Assembly (NCBI RefSeq): GCF_003172895.1
Contig: NZ_QGKL01000007.1
Coordinates: forward strand, 1 to 49,436
Source: Leucothrix arctica
Lineage (GTDB): Bacteria > Pseudomonadota > Gammaproteobacteria > Thiotrichales > Thiotrichaceae
Direction: 5' to 3'
DNA length: 49,436 nt
Numbering within the stretch: the first letter of the stretch is position 1; every line of letters starts with the position of its first letter. The notes under the pieces were generated by a model, which did no database searches, was not told the DNA's origin, and was given only the letters and a program-made list of their open reading frames with translations. Shown piece by piece: positions 19,701 through 31,007 of the stretch. Both the position numbers and the translations under genes were made by a program.

Positions 19701-21155
19701 CTTAATATGGAGTTGGCTTCACTCTCTCCCGTCATGATTGATCTCGACAACACCATGGATCATGGTGATGCGATGACGGCACTACTGGCACAAGAAATAT
19801 TAGCGCCGGCAGTGACCCCCCTCCCCAATGAAAGAAGACTTGCTTATCGTGATGGCATGCGCTTTGTTGCTCGTCTAAACGAATTAGCTTATCAGGACAC
19901 GCCGGAAGACCAAACATTTTCCATTGATGAAAATGCAGGGTACTTAATTAGTGGCGGCAGTGGTGGCTTAGGATTACAAGTCGCTCAGCACTTGATCGAT
20001 CAAGGTGCTAAGAAGCTATGGTTATTAGCACGCAGTCCCGCCAGCCCCACGGTGCAAGTACAACTCGATGCGCTGTGTGCTACGGGCGCTGACGTGCAAC
20101 TGGTGATGATGGATATTAGCGACCAGCAAGCACTGAATGAACTCGTTCAATCCATTGAAGCCACTACCCCTTTAAAAGGCATTATTCATGCTGCCGGTGT
20201 GTTGGATGACGGGGTATTACAGCAACAAACCGAAGCACGTTTCGAGCATGTTATGCAGCCTAAAATTCAAGGGGCATGGAATTTACATCAAGCGAGTCTA
20301 TCGCTGACGTTAGATTTCTTTGTGATGTTCTCATCACTGGCATCTGTACTCGGAGGTATAGGCCAAGGCAACTATGCAGCGGCGAATGCTTTCTTGGATT
20401 CACTTGCCCATTACCGTCAGCAAAGTGGGTTGCCTGCGTTAAGTATTAATTGGGGGGCATGGTCTGACGTCGGCATGGCAGCAAACATGTCAGAAACCGA
20501 TATTCAGCGCCTTAAAGACAATGGCGAATCCCTGATTGAGCCAACACAAGGATTAGCGATGTTTTCAGCGTTCGTCCAACAACCACACGTCCAAGTGGGC
20601 GTTTTTCCGATTCAATGGACTCGTTATTTGAGCACCCACCCACATTTGGGTGCGTTCACCCAACACATTAGCGTAGAGGTTACTGCAATGCCGGATTCTG
20701 CCGACACACAGCAAAAAAATTGGCGGGAGTCACTTGTGGAACTGCCACAAAATGAACAATACCGCCTGCTACAGGACAATATTCGCCAGTCACTGGCTAG
20801 CATTCTTAGGCTCGACTCTGCTGAGCAAATTGAAGCACGCCAAGGGCTACGTGATCTCGGTTTAGATTCTATTATGTCGGTTGAAGTCAAAGGGTTATTG
20901 GAAGTGAAGTTAGACTGCTCACTCCCTGCCACTTTGCTATTTGATTATCCCACACTAGAAACACTTACCGACTACCTTAGCCAGCAGGTATTGGGCTTTA
21001 GCAAACAAGACAACACAAGCACGGAAGCTGCCAGTCTCGAATTTGATGACGACCTTGCCAGCCTTCTATCCAATTTAGATCACATTTCAGATGCCGAAAT
21101 ACAACAACAATTAAGCGGCAACAAACAGAAACAGAAACAGGAAGAGATTGTTTAA
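13773..21155 (+). CDS. Polyketide synthase 1: AMP-ligase-ACP-KS-AT-DH-KR-ACP
   Basis: A 2460-residue modular type I synthase. AMP-ligase at 1-510 (LYTSGSTSEYK, YGSTEAGS, YDTGDMG, SPLGKILKKEL with the catalytic Lys). ACP at about 540-610 (LGFDSIQ). KS from 644, with active Cys near 813 (DTACSSA), EAHGTGT and [11 protein letters not shown] from 1161 with GHSVGE and HAFHS, the malonyl-CoA pattern. DH near 1552 (HRVFDEYVVPG) with Asp in DACFQ. KR near 2056 (GGSGGLG), catalytic Tyr in GNYAAANAF and an LDD motif suggesting B-type. Second ACP near 2362 (LGLDSIM). No ER, so this module should leave an alkene. The C-terminal tail LSNLDHISDAEIQQQL looks like a docking helix for PKS 2. An aryl-acrylate starter from the preceding lyase is inferred. 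Confidence 0.93.
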   Translation: MLTQMLQRAAEKSPQRAAIVQGDVRISYPELESLAAKAAFGLRDYGVRQADCVAVVLPNCPEFIISFFACARLNAVMLPLNPQYTKDELTRFITDAQAKVIITDPLRAPLCQSIINKSGSSILLVVTGNTTPDIDPILFTSLTSYPYSVTAEQAFSGRALYLYTSGSTSEYKRLCCTQENLGFEAHNFVETVRLTADDAILCTVPLYHSYGFGNGLLDAVYAASTLVLLEPVIENGHIIEVPFISRSKRVLELIKTENIRFFPGVPYQFAALAELPTDVDADLSGLKLCISSGDVLTETTYQQFLSRFNIAVRSLYGSTEAGSICINTDTTEQLQFGSLGAALNNVEITIKDTNGKVCPTDVTGAIWVKSPVIPPSGYDNRPELSLATFINGAYDTGDMGKKDARGHLIITGRKQTFIDVGGYKVDIGELEEVLCQHPNIREAAALGVEIPNAGEMIKAAIVLESPCDEADILRFCRDRLAAYKLPRIIEFRDALPRSPLGKILKKELLSISDQESIASLADELSYLVSPTPQQQLELVIDKLQEQVAITLQLDVSAISVGDSFQQLGFDSIQAAELQSRLNQLTGLALSITLLWNHPTISELANVLLGKILATQAQDSASSESEPSERIQTEQTTDSYQSNEPIAIIGMSCRLPGGANSPEAFWTLMQNGEHGIVDIPESRWDSKKHCHDNPEAAGKSYSRWGGFIDNVTDFDPAFFNISPREAQHMDPRQRLLLETAWEALEDACVPTSSVAGSQSSVFIGHMAGDYHTLMSENPEVIDSYVSTGVLDSLLANRLSYALDLQGPSLSVDTACSSALSALYLACQSLRNQESSLSLVGGINLMLTPDLHVMGAKAGILSPTGRCSTFSDDANGFVRGEGCGMLVLKRLSDAVSDNDPILAVVRGVAINQDGRTNGIAAPNGHSQQRVIQKALNNAGVAASEITYIEAHGTGTLVGDPIEVEALNAVYGQASPSGDCYLGAVKTNIGHLEGAAGIASVIKMLLSLSKQQIPPNINFDRINPHINLEKTRFQLPLKGQPWNTPHRSRYGAVSSFGIGGTNGHVIFEQAPTRETDISSPRSQQLITLSAKNSPALSQLAARYQQHLETRPDTRLEDIAYSSSIGRSALSHRIGLTASSSDDLLAQLRSFTTDKQAIVTTDNTLAYLFTGQGSQYSGMGRELYDSLPLFRDTLNQCDALLNQKLDISLLDIMYFGEDDAELIHQTAYTQPALFALEYALAKVWQSWGVTPDYVMGHSVGEYVAACIAGVFSLEDGLKLISARGQLMQSLPDTGGMVSIVATEAQVKPLIEPYTDTVSIAAINGPYSLVIAGDNNALQAIISVLVAQNIEYTPLKVSHAFHSPLMAPMLNAFREVAESIHYTKPTIPFVSNVTGQLETELITTSEYWVQHVMDEVRFSDGINCLQAQNCHVFLEIGARPTLIGMGQLCINGEQRWLASLKPNKSDWQQLCESVGQIYQQGISIDWEKFHHGNHGQKVHLPTYPFQRQHFWIQASASASRNNNALSPLIHKMMRSPLLKETLFESSVSLQGLPYLKDHRVFDEYVVPGATYLACVASAASVAKQPGYQLTNVMFPAAMVLKTEQQRVVQLLLTPDEKQSKKQQYALQLISLDEMDSEQDSPLTHMIGQLNWAEPEIHSTDQLDVIQARCQTVVDPAHFYETSREQQIVFGHDFQWLQSLWQQDNETLALLVLPDSLADLTGYSFHPALMDACFQTAAACLLSREEMDTWLPFLIRDVRVHHVATGTQWWCQAVEKADHQWDIQLFDNDGRLLLELIGYQEAKVPSEALLGRHAWEDHLYHVAWESQSLPSETTRRDNRYLVFADKHIAPKLLTELTRNNADVTLVTQGDDFSQITDAHYQINPQQPEDLNQLLAAQTDSFDVVYLWPLLESTPTTDDSVAFDLNTSAARQCGQLLRLTQALSKVSQQCDGLWIVSEQAQIIQHDHSCLNLVQSTLWGMHTVLNMELASLSPVMIDLDNTMDHGDAMTALLAQEILAPAVTPLPNERRLAYRDGMRFVARLNELAYQDTPEDQTFSIDENAGYLISGGSGGLGLQVAQHLIDQGAKKLWLLARSPASPTVQVQLDALCATGADVQLVMMDISDQQALNELVQSIEATTPLKGIIHAAGVLDDGVLQQQTEARFEHVMQPKIQGAWNLHQASLSLTLDFFVMFSSLASVLGGIGQGNYAAANAFLDSLAHYRQQSGLPALSINWGAWSDVGMAANMSETDIQRLKDNGESLIEPTQGLAMFSAFVQQPHVQVGVFPIQWTRYLSTHPHLGAFTQHISVEVTAMPDSADTQQKNWRESLVELPQNEQYRLLQDNIRQSLASILRLDSAEQIEARQGLRDLGLDSIMSVEVKGLLEVKLDCSLPATLLFDYPTLETLTDYLSQQVLGFSKQDNTSTEAASLEFDDDLASLLSNLDHISDAEIQQQLSGNKQKQKQEEIV

Positions 21156-21156
21156 A

Positions 21157-24100
21157 ATGAGTACTTTATCCAAGCAGATTTCTCAACTATCGCCATTGAA
21201 AATTGCCATGGCAGCACAGCAATTAGCCCCTAAAATGTCTATCGTCAATGCTGAGCCGATTGCAATTGTGGGTATGGGGTGTCGTCTACCAGGTGGTGTT
21301 GATTCTCCCGAAAAATACTGGGAACTACTCAAAGAAGGCAAAGACGCTGTCTCAGAAATGAATAGTGATCGTTGGGATTTTGATGCTCACTTTGATAAAG
21401 ACCCAACAACGCCTGGGAAAATGTCAGTCCGTCATGCAGGATTTATTGATAATGTAGATAAATTTGACGCACAATTTTTTGGTATATCACCACGTGAAGC
21501 AGCCGTTTTAGACCCACAACAGCGTTTGCTAATGGAAGTGAGCTGGGAAGCAATCGAGAATGCTGGCATTGTGCCGTCCTCGCTGCACAACAGTGCCACG
21601 GGTGTGTATATTGGTATCACAACCAGTGAATATGAAAAACTGTGTTTACAATCCAACATCACTGATAACAATCATATCGCTTACATGGGGACGGGGAATG
21701 ACACCTGTGCCGCCGCAGGTCGTCTATCCTATTCCTTGGGATTAACTGGCCCCAGTTTATCCGTCAACACGGCGTGTTCTTCGTCTTTGGTTGCTATTCA
21801 CTTAGCGTGTGACAGCTTACGTCAACGAACAAGTAATATGGCACTGGCGGGAGGGGTTAACCTTACGCTGATCCCTGACATTTATACCGTCTTCTCCAAA
21901 GCTGGCATGCTGTCCCCTGACGGTCGCTGTAAAAGCTTCGATGCCTCTGCCAATGGTTATGTACGTGGTGAAGGTTGTGGTGTATTGGTACTGAAACGAC
22001 TGTCCGATGCCGTCGCTGATGGCGACAATATACTGTCCATTATTCGTGGTTCTGCAGTTAATCAAGACGGTCGAAGCAGTGGTTTAACCGTGCCTAATGG
22101 CCCGTCTCAGCAAGCAGTTATCCGTCAAGCGTTAGATAACAGTGGTGTACTGGCTTCACAAGTAGGCTATGTCGAAGCACATGGAACAGGTACTTCATTG
22201 GGAGACCCAATTGAAGTTGGGGCACTCGGTGAAGTATTCCGTGAAGGAAGAGAAAATCCGCTATTGATTGGTTCGGCAAAAACCAATATTGGACACCTAG
22301 AGTCTGGTGCTGGCGTAGCAGGGATGATTAAAACGGTGCTGTCACTACAGCATGCTGAAATCCCCCCCAATCTGCATTTTAAAAACCCAAGCCCGCATAT
22401 TGCATGGGATGATCTGCCCATTAAGGTCGTCACCGAAAGAACACCTTGGCCAACCGAACGTCGAATTGCTGGCGTCAGTTCTTTTGGTTATAGCGGTACT
22501 AATGCTCATTTTATTCTAGAAGCTGCACCTGAAACGGTTGCACCTAAAACCAATGAAAAAGATCGCAGCACACATGTATTAACACTCAGTACTCGAACGG
22601 AAGAAGCATTAAGTGATATAGCCTCAAGCTATGCCCACTATATCGCGGCGAATCCAGAGGCTTCTTTAGCGGATATTTGTGCAAGCGCTAATACTCGACG
22701 TACCCAATTTGCTTATAGCCTTGCGGTGTCTGCTAGCACAACAGAAACACTCGCTGAACAATTGACCGCTTTTTCAAACGGCGACAATAGCAATGTCGTC
22801 ACGGGCTCGTCATTAGACAATAAGCAGGCGAAAGCAGCCTTCTTGTTTACCGGGCAAGGTTCACAATACGTGAACATGGGTCGTGAGTTATTTGACACAC
22901 AACCGACCTTCCGCAACGTTCTTGAACAGTGCGATGCATTACTTAAGCCCTACCTTGAGCATTCACTATTAGATGTGATGTACAGCGACCGTCCGAATTC
23001 AGCCCCAGAAGGCTTAATCAACGACACCGCCTATACACAACCTGCCTTGTTTGCTATTGAGTATGCTTTAGCGACACTATGGCAGTCATGGGGTGTAAAG
23101 CCTGAGGTTATGTTAGGTCATAGCGTGGGTGAATATGCTGCTGCTTGTCTAGCGGGTGTATTTAGCCTCGAAGATGCATTGAAGCTTATTGCTATGCGCG
23201 GCAAGCTAATGCAAGCCCTACCTCGTGATGGTGGCATGATGGCCATTCGTGCAAGTAGTAAGCAGGTCACCCAAGCAATTGCTAACTATACTGACACAGT
23301 GTCCATCGCCGCGATTAATGGCTCGAATAGTATTGTGATTTCTGGTGCTCAAACCGCTTTAGACAACATTGCAGACACCTTTAAATCAGAAAATATTAGT
23401 ACACGTGCGCTAACGGTTTCACATGCTTTCCATTCGCCATTAATGCAGCCTATGCTGGCTGAGTTTGCAGAGCTTGCAAATAGCATTCACTACGCGAAAC
23501 CGAGCATTAAAATTGTCTCCACTCTTACGGCTGCACTCGTTTCTGAGGAAATGGCCTCAGCAGATTATTGGGTCAAACATGTTAGCGCTGCAGTTAATTT
23601 CAAAGGGGGTATTGAAGTACTAGGTGCTCTCAATTGCACAAGCTTCATTGAAATCGGTGCGCAACCTGTTCTATTAGGTATGGCACAACACTGCATCCAG
23701 CCTGAAGGTGCTGTGTGGGCACCTAGCCTACGTAACAATAAAGACGACTGGCAACAAATCACAAGTAGTCTTGCTGAAATCAGTGTGAAGGGTATTAATG
23801 TTAACTGGCAAGGCTTTGATAAAGACTACGCCCGTAATACGTTAATCCTGCCAAACTATCCATTCCAGCGTCAACGACATTGGATACCACAAAGCGCTCA
23901 GGCAGACAGTCGTAGTAGTGATGCTTTGCGGCCAATGGTTGATCGGATGGTGCATTCCTCTTTGATCAAAGAGACTATTTTAGAAACGTCATTTAGTCTT
24001 GAAGCATTACCATTCCTCAAAGATCACACGGTATTTGAAGAGTATGTGGTGCCAGGCGCTTCTCATTTATCAGTCATCCTAAGTGGTGCTGATCTTCTGG

Positions 24101-27100
24101 GAATGCCTTCGTGTCAGTTGGAAGATGTCATTTTCCCTGGTCCTTTGGTTTTACCAGAAGATCAACCTAGATTGGTACAGGCCGTACTGTCACCAGAAGA
24201 TGACGCTACAATGTCATTTCAGTTGATTAGCACCAGCCCAACTGCACCCGAGCAAGAAGCGCAAACACATGCTACTGGTCGTTTGGCAAATGCTGATAGT
24301 GCACATGACACCGTGTCACTAAGCAGTCTACAAAGCCGTTGTCAGGAAGTATTATCACCAGAGTCTCTTTACCAGACTGCAGCCGACCAATTTATTGAAT
24401 TTGGCCCAAGCTTCCGCTGGATTACTCAATTATCAAAAGGTGATGGCGAAGCACTAGCACAGTTCACTTTACCCGAAAGCATTGGAAGCCTAGACGGTTA
24501 CCCGATACACCCTGGACTATTAGATGCTTGCTTACAAACCGCAGGTGTAACATTAGACGAAAGTGCTTCAACAGAGACTCTATTACCCTTTACCTTAAAG
24601 ACACTTAATATTGGGCCAATGCCTACTGACAACAGCTGGTGGTGTCATGTGGTTCAAGTCGGTGCAACGACATGGGATATTCAATTATTCAATGATGAAG
24701 GCGAAGTACTGCTCAGTATTGATGGCTTTGAAATGCGTAAAGCTCCTCGTGACGCGATGTTGCAACGCCAATTAGCTGACTGGTTATACGATATTGACTG
24801 GCAAGCCAAAGCAACAACACCTGAAACTTTACCGGAGCAAGCGGGTCGTTGGTTAATCTTTGCAGATAGCAATGGACTGGGTGAGCAATTAGCCGCTGAA
24901 TTACATGAACAAAATCAGGCAACTATTTTGGTCTACTCAGGTAATCATTACAGTACGACCGAGCGACCTGAATCTATTAATGAAACTCAAGTAATCACGA
25001 TTAATGCCCAAGAGTCTGCCGACTATGAGCGAATGATTGATGAGGCGTTTAAGCAATCAGGTACGGCGTGTTTAGGTAGCATTTATTTGTGGAGTACAGA
25101 GAGACATGAGTCGGTTGAAACACTACTTTCTGATGCACAATCAACCACGGTAAGTGCAACCTACGCAGTACAAGCGATCATCCGTAGCCAATTAAACGCA
25201 CCGCTTTACTTGGTGACTCAAGGCTCACAAGCCGTAAATAACGAAACAGGATACCAACTTGCATCAGCTTCAATCTGGGGCTTCGGTCGCTCCCTAGCAA
25301 TTGAGCAACCGAGCCTAACGTGTACTTGTATTGATTTAGACCAAGCGGAACAGAACGTAGCGGCGCTACTTACTGAGCTCTCTAGTACTGATCAGGAAGA
25401 TCAAGTCGCTTGGCGTGCAGGTACTCGATACGTTGCACGTTTGGCTAAACTAACCGACCATACCCAGCAGCTGTTAACAACTCCAGAAGGTCCGTTCCGT
25501 GTTCAGCTAGATGATTATGGTTCAGCAGATGAGTTACGCTTAGTACCAATCACTCGACGCGTGCCTGAAGCAGCCGAAGTAGAAATTGAAGTGGCTGCTA
25601 CTGCACTGAATTTTCGTGATGTATTGAATTCACTGGGCATGTTGAAGGACTACTATGCCGAGGTACTTGGCATTGAACGCGCACAAGATGTACCACTTGG
25701 TTTTGAGTGTGCGGGTACTGTGATTGCCGTAGGTCCAGACGTCACTGGCTTAAAAATCGGTGATCAGGTTATTGCCAATACCGAAGGTAGTTTTGCAAGC
25801 TATGTTACGGTTGACTCAGCATTGGTTGCACGTAAACCAGCTAATATTCCGTTTGAAGCTGCAGCAGGTATTCCAACGGCATTCCTTACTGCTTACTATG
25901 GTCTTAAAGAGCTAGCTCAACTAAAAGCGGGCGATAAAATCCTTATCCAGTCCGCCGCTGGTGGTGTGGGACAGGCCGCAGTGCAACTAGCACAAGCCGC
26001 TGGCGCAGAAATTTATGCCACAGCGAGTCCTGCGAAATGGAATGCACTAAAAGCTCAAGGCATTAAGCATGTCATGAACTCACGAACACTCGACTTTGCC
26101 GATGAGGTTTTACGCCTCACGGATAATCAAGGAGTGGACGTTGTACTCAATAGCCTGAATGGCGATTTCATCAATAAGAGCTTTGATGTCTTGAGAAAAG
26201 GCGGCCGCTTTGTTGAAATTGGTAAAATCGGTGTGTGGAGCCAAGAGGAAGCAACAGCTTATCGCTCAGATGCAACTTACCTTCCTTTCGACTTAGGTGA
26301 AGTCACGGGTAAAGACCTTGGTCTGATGACACGCATGTTAAGCGAGTTGGTCACACAGTTCGAAAGCGGTATCTTGCATGCTCTGCCACAAACCACATTC
26401 CCGATTGAACAAGTCGCCAATGCGTACCGTTACATGCAGCAAACTAAGCATATCGGTAAAGTGATACTGACTTATAACGCTGAACCAGCACCTGCTATTA
26501 AACCAGATGCGAACTACATCGTTACCGGTGGTTTAGGTGGATTAGGCTTACAAGTCGCCCAACAGTTAGCCGATCAAGGTGCTCGTCACCTGACGTTAAG
26601 CTCACGTAGCGGTGCTAACAGTGATGCAGCCAAGCAACTGCTGGCTGACTTGGACGATCAAGGTGTGAATGTGTCTGTGGTTAAAGCAGATGCTTCAAAT
26701 GCCGCAGATGTGGCCACACTACTAGCAACAGCACAGAAAGCAGCTCCAGTACGCGGTATTATTCATGCGGCTGGTGTGATTGATGATGCCTCAATCCTTA
26801 AGCAAACGGACGCGAGTATTGCCAAAGTAATGGGACCGAAAGTTCAAGGTGCACTGAATTTGCATACGCAAAGTCAGGCATTGCAACTTGATCACTTTAT
26901 CTGTTTCTCCTCTATTGCATCCTTGATGGGGTCACCTGGGCAAACTAACTACGCTGCAGCCAATGCAGTCATTGATAGCCTAATGCAACAGCGTCAAGCA
27001 CTTGGCTTACCTGGCATGAGTATCAACTGGGGACCGTGGGATGAAACAGGCATGGCGGCTGATATGTCGTTTGATGGCGAAGGTCTAGAAAAGATAAAAC

Positions 27101-28884
27101 CTGATCTTGGTCTACAAACGCTTAACAACCTTATGCAGTTACCGTTGCACCAAAGTCCAGCTCAAGTGGGTGTATTCCCGATGAACTGGGCTATGTTCAT
27201 GCAGCAGTTTCCAGAAGATCAACAACCACCGTTCGTTAGCTTAATGGCTAGACAATCGATGCAAGGCTCAGCGGTCAAATCTAAAGCAAAGAGCGGAACC
27301 TCCGACATTCTCGTGCAACTGAAGAGCAGCAGTGGTGATGAGCAAAAAACAATGCTTATCAACTACATTAGTGAGCAACTATTACAGGTCCTAGGTCTTG
27401 ACAGTGATCAAAGCTTACCCGCTAATCAGCCGTGGAATGAACTGGGCCTAGACTCACTCATGACGGTCGAGCTAAAAAACCGATTAGATCGTAGTTTGCG
27501 CGTCTCAGTACCGATTGAAACGATCATGCAAGAAGCAACCACGTTGCTGATTGCCGATATGATTATTGATAGCCTCGCGAATGTCAGTCTAGATACAGCA
27601 GAGAATGAAGCAACAAACGAAGGAATCAGTGCGGCACAAAAGCACATGGATGCCCTTAATAGCGATGTTGAAATGTTGGCGTTGATTCCTCAGACCTATA
27701 CGAATGTGGAAGAGCAGCGTGACCGTCAAGTACTCATCAACGGTCAATGGCGTAGTGATTTTGCCTCATGCAACTACTTGGGTATGGATCTTCACCAAGA
27801 CGTCATTGATTCTATTCCTGCCGCTTTGGATAAATGGGGTGTTCACCCTAGTTGGACACGTGCGGTTGCCTCTCCGGGTCTTTATCCAGAGCTGGAACAG
27901 GAACTTGCGGATTTGGTCGGTGCGCCGAAAACGCTAATATTCCCGTCAATTCACCTGCTACATATGGGAGTGTTACCGTTACTTGCTGGTTTTGGTGGTG
28001 TTATTTTAAAAGATAACTCAGCTCATCACTCAATCTATGAAGCATGTTTACGTTGTCAGGCTGATGGGATTGAATGGACTGAGTTCGCACATAATGATTT
28101 GGATGCGCTGGAAGAGAAGCTAAAACGCTATCGCCCAGATCAAAATAAAATTATCGCAATTGATGGTGTTTACTCAATGTCAGGCGAGTTCCCACCTCTA
28201 CCTGAGATGTCAGCATTAGCCAAAAAATACAATGCAATCATATACCTTGATGATGCTCACGGAATTGGTGTCATTGGTGAAAACCCTACCGAAGAGATGC
28301 CTTACGGCTATGGCGGTGGTGGTGTTGTGAAGTATTACGGTATGGATTACGAAGCAGACCGCATTGTTTATGTGGGTGGCCTATCAAAGTCGTTTTCTTC
28401 ATACGGTTCTTTTGTAACCTGTTTTGATCAAGCCATGAAGTCACGCTTGAGTCTGGCAGGGCCATTCGTTTTCTCTGGTCCTTCTCCCGTTGCCAGCTTA
28501 GCAAGTGCTCTGGCAGGGCTGAAAGTCAACCGCAAAGAAGGTGACCAGATGCGTGAGCGAGTCTACCAACTCACACGCAAGCTAGTGAGTGCAGCAAAAG
28601 ACATGGGCTACGAAGTTGATAATGAGCACAACTTCCCTATTGTGGGAGTGGTTATTGGGAACGTAGACGAAGTGACTGAAGCATGTGACATGATGTGGGA
28701 ACACAATATCCTAATTACGCCAGCTATTTATCCAGCGGTTGCTATGCATCGTAACCTTGTTCGTTTTTCGATCACCGCCTCAAATACTGAAGCAGAAATA
28801 GACCAAGCCATTACTGCACTGCAAGCGGTACGGAAAATGGTTCTAGCTAAACGAGATACTGCCCAACTTGAGGTCCAAGGCTAA
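21157..28884 (+). CDS. Polyketide synthase 2: KS-AT-DH-ER-KR-ACP-alpha-oxoamine synthase
   Basis: A 2575-residue synthase. ATG 21157 is preferred to a TTG at 21148; CAGGAAGAG lies upstream. The N-terminal [13 protein letters not shown] is docking-domain-like. KS from 33 (Cys in NTACSSS), AT from 561 (GHSVGE, HAFHS: malonyl), DH ([11 protein letters not shown] near 953, LLDACLQ), ER from about 1450 with NADPH loop [16 protein letters not shown] from 1786 ([15 protein letters not shown]), ACP near 2094 (LGLDSLM). Residues 2175-2570 are a PLP alpha-oxoamine synthase ([11 protein letters not shown] Lys in [11 protein letters not shown]), related to AONS, serine palmitoyltransferase and SxtA4. The module is fully reducing. 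The PLP domain should release the chain by decarboxylative condensation with an amino acid, giving an alpha-aminoketone. The stop overlaps the ATPase start. Confidence 0.93.
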   Translation: MSTLSKQISQLSPLKIAMAAQQLAPKMSIVNAEPIAIVGMGCRLPGGVDSPEKYWELLKEGKDAVSEMNSDRWDFDAHFDKDPTTPGKMSVRHAGFIDNVDKFDAQFFGISPREAAVLDPQQRLLMEVSWEAIENAGIVPSSLHNSATGVYIGITTSEYEKLCLQSNITDNNHIAYMGTGNDTCAAAGRLSYSLGLTGPSLSVNTACSSSLVAIHLACDSLRQRTSNMALAGGVNLTLIPDIYTVFSKAGMLSPDGRCKSFDASANGYVRGEGCGVLVLKRLSDAVADGDNILSIIRGSAVNQDGRSSGLTVPNGPSQQAVIRQALDNSGVLASQVGYVEAHGTGTSLGDPIEVGALGEVFREGRENPLLIGSAKTNIGHLESGAGVAGMIKTVLSLQHAEIPPNLHFKNPSPHIAWDDLPIKVVTERTPWPTERRIAGVSSFGYSGTNAHFILEAAPETVAPKTNEKDRSTHVLTLSTRTEEALSDIASSYAHYIAANPEASLADICASANTRRTQFAYSLAVSASTTETLAEQLTAFSNGDNSNVVTGSSLDNKQAKAAFLFTGQGSQYVNMGRELFDTQPTFRNVLEQCDALLKPYLEHSLLDVMYSDRPNSAPEGLINDTAYTQPALFAIEYALATLWQSWGVKPEVMLGHSVGEYAAACLAGVFSLEDALKLIAMRGKLMQALPRDGGMMAIRASSKQVTQAIANYTDTVSIAAINGSNSIVISGAQTALDNIADTFKSENISTRALTVSHAFHSPLMQPMLAEFAELANSIHYAKPSIKIVSTLTAALVSEEMASADYWVKHVSAAVNFKGGIEVLGALNCTSFIEIGAQPVLLGMAQHCIQPEGAVWAPSLRNNKDDWQQITSSLAEISVKGINVNWQGFDKDYARNTLILPNYPFQRQRHWIPQSAQADSRSSDALRPMVDRMVHSSLIKETILETSFSLEALPFLKDHTVFEEYVVPGASHLSVILSGADLLGMPSCQLEDVIFPGPLVLPEDQPRLVQAVLSPEDDATMSFQLISTSPTAPEQEAQTHATGRLANADSAHDTVSLSSLQSRCQEVLSPESLYQTAADQFIEFGPSFRWITQLSKGDGEALAQFTLPESIGSLDGYPIHPGLLDACLQTAGVTLDESASTETLLPFTLKTLNIGPMPTDNSWWCHVVQVGATTWDIQLFNDEGEVLLSIDGFEMRKAPRDAMLQRQLADWLYDIDWQAKATTPETLPEQAGRWLIFADSNGLGEQLAAELHEQNQATILVYSGNHYSTTERPESINETQVITINAQESADYERMIDEAFKQSGTACLGSIYLWSTERHESVETLLSDAQSTTVSATYAVQAIIRSQLNAPLYLVTQGSQAVNNETGYQLASASIWGFGRSLAIEQPSLTCTCIDLDQAEQNVAALLTELSSTDQEDQVAWRAGTRYVARLAKLTDHTQQLLTTPEGPFRVQLDDYGSADELRLVPITRRVPEAAEVEIEVAATALNFRDVLNSLGMLKDYYAEVLGIERAQDVPLGFECAGTVIAVGPDVTGLKIGDQVIANTEGSFASYVTVDSALVARKPANIPFEAAAGIPTAFLTAYYGLKELAQLKAGDKILIQSAAGGVGQAAVQLAQAAGAEIYATASPAKWNALKAQGIKHVMNSRTLDFADEVLRLTDNQGVDVVLNSLNGDFINKSFDVLRKGGRFVEIGKIGVWSQEEATAYRSDATYLPFDLGEVTGKDLGLMTRMLSELVTQFESGILHALPQTTFPIEQVANAYRYMQQTKHIGKVILTYNAEPAPAIKPDANYIVTGGLGGLGLQVAQQLADQGARHLTLSSRSGANSDAAKQLLADLDDQGVNVSVVKADASNAADVATLLATAQKAAPVRGIIHAAGVIDDASILKQTDASIAKVMGPKVQGALNLHTQSQALQLDHFICFSSIASLMGSPGQTNYAAANAVIDSLMQQRQALGLPGMSINWGPWDETGMAADMSFDGEGLEKIKPDLGLQTLNNLMQLPLHQSPAQVGVFPMNWAMFMQQFPEDQQPPFVSLMARQSMQGSAVKSKAKSGTSDILVQLKSSSGDEQKTMLINYISEQLLQVLGLDSDQSLPANQPWNELGLDSLMTVELKNRLDRSLRVSVPIETIMQEATTLLIADMIIDSLANVSLDTAENEATNEGISAAQKHMDALNSDVEMLALIPQTYTNVEEQRDRQVLINGQWRSDFASCNYLGMDLHQDVIDSIPAALDKWGVHPSWTRAVASPGLYPELEQELADLVGAPKTLIFPSIHLLHMGVLPLLAGFGGVILKDNSAHHSIYEACLRCQADGIEWTEFAHNDLDALEEKLKRYRPDQNKIIAIDGVYSMSGEFPPLPEMSALAKKYNAIIYLDDAHGIGVIGENPTEEMPYGYGGGGVVKYYGMDYEADRIVYVGGLSKSFSSYGSFVTCFDQAMKSRLSLAGPFVFSGPSPVASLASALAGLKVNRKEGDQMRERVYQLTRKLVSAAKDMGYEVDNEHNFPIVGVVIGNVDEVTEACDMMWEHNILITPAIYPAVAMHRNLVRFSITASNTEAEIDQAITALQAVRKMVLAKRDTAQLEVQG

Positions 28885-31007
28885 TGATTATCAGTGGCGC
28901 AGTCGTTGCTGCGAGTGGTGTGTACCTAGGGGCCAAGGCTTTTGGCTTGCTCCCTTCTCAACACAGAGCAAGAAAAAAAGGTAAATCTTTAGTCATTGCA
29001 CCTAAAGCTGAAGAAAAATCTTTAAGTGTGGTGGAAGGGGACGAAGAGCATGATGAGGAAGTTAAAGCGCTGAATCATTATTTAACCGTCTCTTCGGGAG
29101 TATTAGCAGTGTCACTGGGAACATTAGTCGTGTTTCCAGCAGCGCACATTATTGCTATCCCTCCATTACTGTACACATTGGTACCAATGTTTATGGATGC
29201 CTATGACGGTTTGAAAGAGAAAAAGCTCAAACCGTCTCTTGTGGACAGTATTGCTGTCTGTGGTGCGCTAACGCTAGGTCTTGTTAATAACTTAAACCCA
29301 TTCTTCTTTATGGCGGGTGCAGCAGGTGTATTCTTATACTTTCTGTCCGCAAAATTAGTACTGAAAACAAAAGATCAATCCATAAAGAACCTCTCCAATT
29401 TATTTGGCGAGCAAAGCCGTTTTGCCTGGGTATTACAAGATGGAGTTGAAATTGAGGTCCCTTTTGATGAAGTAAAAGTTGGCGATATTGTCATCGTTAG
29501 TGCTGGTGAAATGATTCCAGTAGATGGCTCTATTGCCAGTGGTATTGGCTCTGTTGACCAGCGTATGCTAACGGGTGAATCTCAACCCGTTGAAAAAGGT
29601 GTCGGTGAATCTGTTTTTGCTGCCACCACATTGCTCTCTGGTCACTTGCAAATAACAGTGGAGAAAGCAGGTGCAGATGCAGTTGCTGCGCAAATTGGTG
29701 AGATTTGGAGTCGGACTGCCGATTATAAAACCGGTATCGAGACTAAAGGCGAGCAGCTTTCCAATAAGTCAGTGATTCCAACACTCGGTGCGAGTTCGTT
29801 AGCTTTAGTAACACTCGGCCCAATTGGCGCAACCGCCATTCTATTATCTAACTTTTCTGATGCCATTCAACTTTCAGCACCATTAAGTACACTGAATTTC
29901 CTCCATCTAGCAGCGAAAAGTGGAATCTTAATTAAAGATGGTCGTGCACTCGAAGGTTTGAGGGACGTCGATACGGTTGTCTTTGATAAGACGGGTACGC
30001 TGACATTAGATGAGCCCCATGTAGGCGCTATTCACCTGTCAGCGAACTGGAGTGAAGACGAACTACTTAGCTTTGCTGCCGCAACTGAAGTGAAGCAAAG
30101 TCACCCTGTTGCTAAAGCAATCGTCAAAGCTGCTAAACAACGTAACCTTGAACTACAGCCATTAAACGAAGCCAGCTATGAAGTTGGTTATGGTATCAAG
30201 GCCCAAGTTGATAACCGTTGGGTACGCGTCGGTAGTAACCGCTTTATGACGAGTGAAGGCATTGAAATACCTGAGCATATTCAGCAACAACTGACCGAAG
30301 GCCATACTCTAGGCTATACCTTAATTATGGTCGCCATTGATGATGAGTTGGGTGGAGCCATTACACTACAGCCAACTATTCGTCCTGAAGCCAAGGCCAT
30401 GATCGAAGGCTTAAAAGCACGTGATTTGTCCCTTTGCATTATTTCAGGCGACCATGAATTACCTACAAAAGCATTAGCAAATGAATTAGGTATTGAGCAA
30501 TATTTCGCAGAAACCCTCCCAGAAGACAAAGCGACGCTGATTGCACAACTACAAGATGAAGGCCGTAAGGTTTGCTTTATTGGTGATGGGATCAACGACA
30601 CGATTGCATTAAAGCAAGCTAATGTGTCAATTTCACTCAGTGGTGCTGCAAGTGCCGCAACCGATACTGCACAAATCATTATGATGGATGGCAGCTTAAA
30701 CTACCTCAATCATGTGTTTGACTTATCCAATGAATACGACAACAACCTACGTAATAGCTATCATTCGGTGTTAGGTGGAAGTCTGCTTTGTGTCGGTGGT
30801 GTGTTCTTTTTCCACTTTGGTATTTTTAGTGCGCTGAGTTTGCAGGCACTTACCCTAATGAGCAGCGTTGGTAATGCTTTCTTGCCTCTTCTGAAAGGCG
30901 CTGATGCAAAGCCAACACTTACGCCAGTCGAGCACATGACTGACGCTGAATTCGAATCAGGAGGTGAACATGTCGTATCTACAAGCAAGACACGGAATAT
31001 TACCTAA
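28884..31007 (+). CDS. P1B-like cation ATPase without CPC metal motif
   Basis: A 707-residue P-type ATPase; the start overlaps the PKS 2 stop (TAATG). Conserved motifs: TGES in the actuator domain, [11 protein letters not shown] phosphorylation site, SHPVAKAIV (the HP motif of heavy-metal ATPases) and [13 protein letters not shown] in the hinge. Membrane segments lie near residues 1-20, 70-125, 300-330 and 630-675. The transmembrane motif that is CPCALGLATP in copper, zinc and cadmium pumps is here [10 protein letters not shown], and there is no N-terminal metal-binding domain, so the usual metal site is missing. It may carry another ion or the product, or act in maturation. Its C-terminus is related to the ATPase at the window's edges. 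Confidence 0.88.
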   Translation: MIISGAVVAASGVYLGAKAFGLLPSQHRARKKGKSLVIAPKAEEKSLSVVEGDEEHDEEVKALNHYLTVSSGVLAVSLGTLVVFPAAHIIAIPPLLYTLVPMFMDAYDGLKEKKLKPSLVDSIAVCGALTLGLVNNLNPFFFMAGAAGVFLYFLSAKLVLKTKDQSIKNLSNLFGEQSRFAWVLQDGVEIEVPFDEVKVGDIVIVSAGEMIPVDGSIASGIGSVDQRMLTGESQPVEKGVGESVFAATTLLSGHLQITVEKAGADAVAAQIGEIWSRTADYKTGIETKGEQLSNKSVIPTLGASSLALVTLGPIGATAILLSNFSDAIQLSAPLSTLNFLHLAAKSGILIKDGRALEGLRDVDTVVFDKTGTLTLDEPHVGAIHLSANWSEDELLSFAAATEVKQSHPVAKAIVKAAKQRNLELQPLNEASYEVGYGIKAQVDNRWVRVGSNRFMTSEGIEIPEHIQQQLTEGHTLGYTLIMVAIDDELGGAITLQPTIRPEAKAMIEGLKARDLSLCIISGDHELPTKALANELGIEQYFAETLPEDKATLIAQLQDEGRKVCFIGDGINDTIALKQANVSISLSGAASAATDTAQIIMMDGSLNYLNHVFDLSNEYDNNLRNSYHSVLGGSLLCVGGVFFFHFGIFSALSLQALTLMSSVGNAFLPLLKGADAKPTLTPVEHMTDAEFESGGEHVVSTSKTRNIT

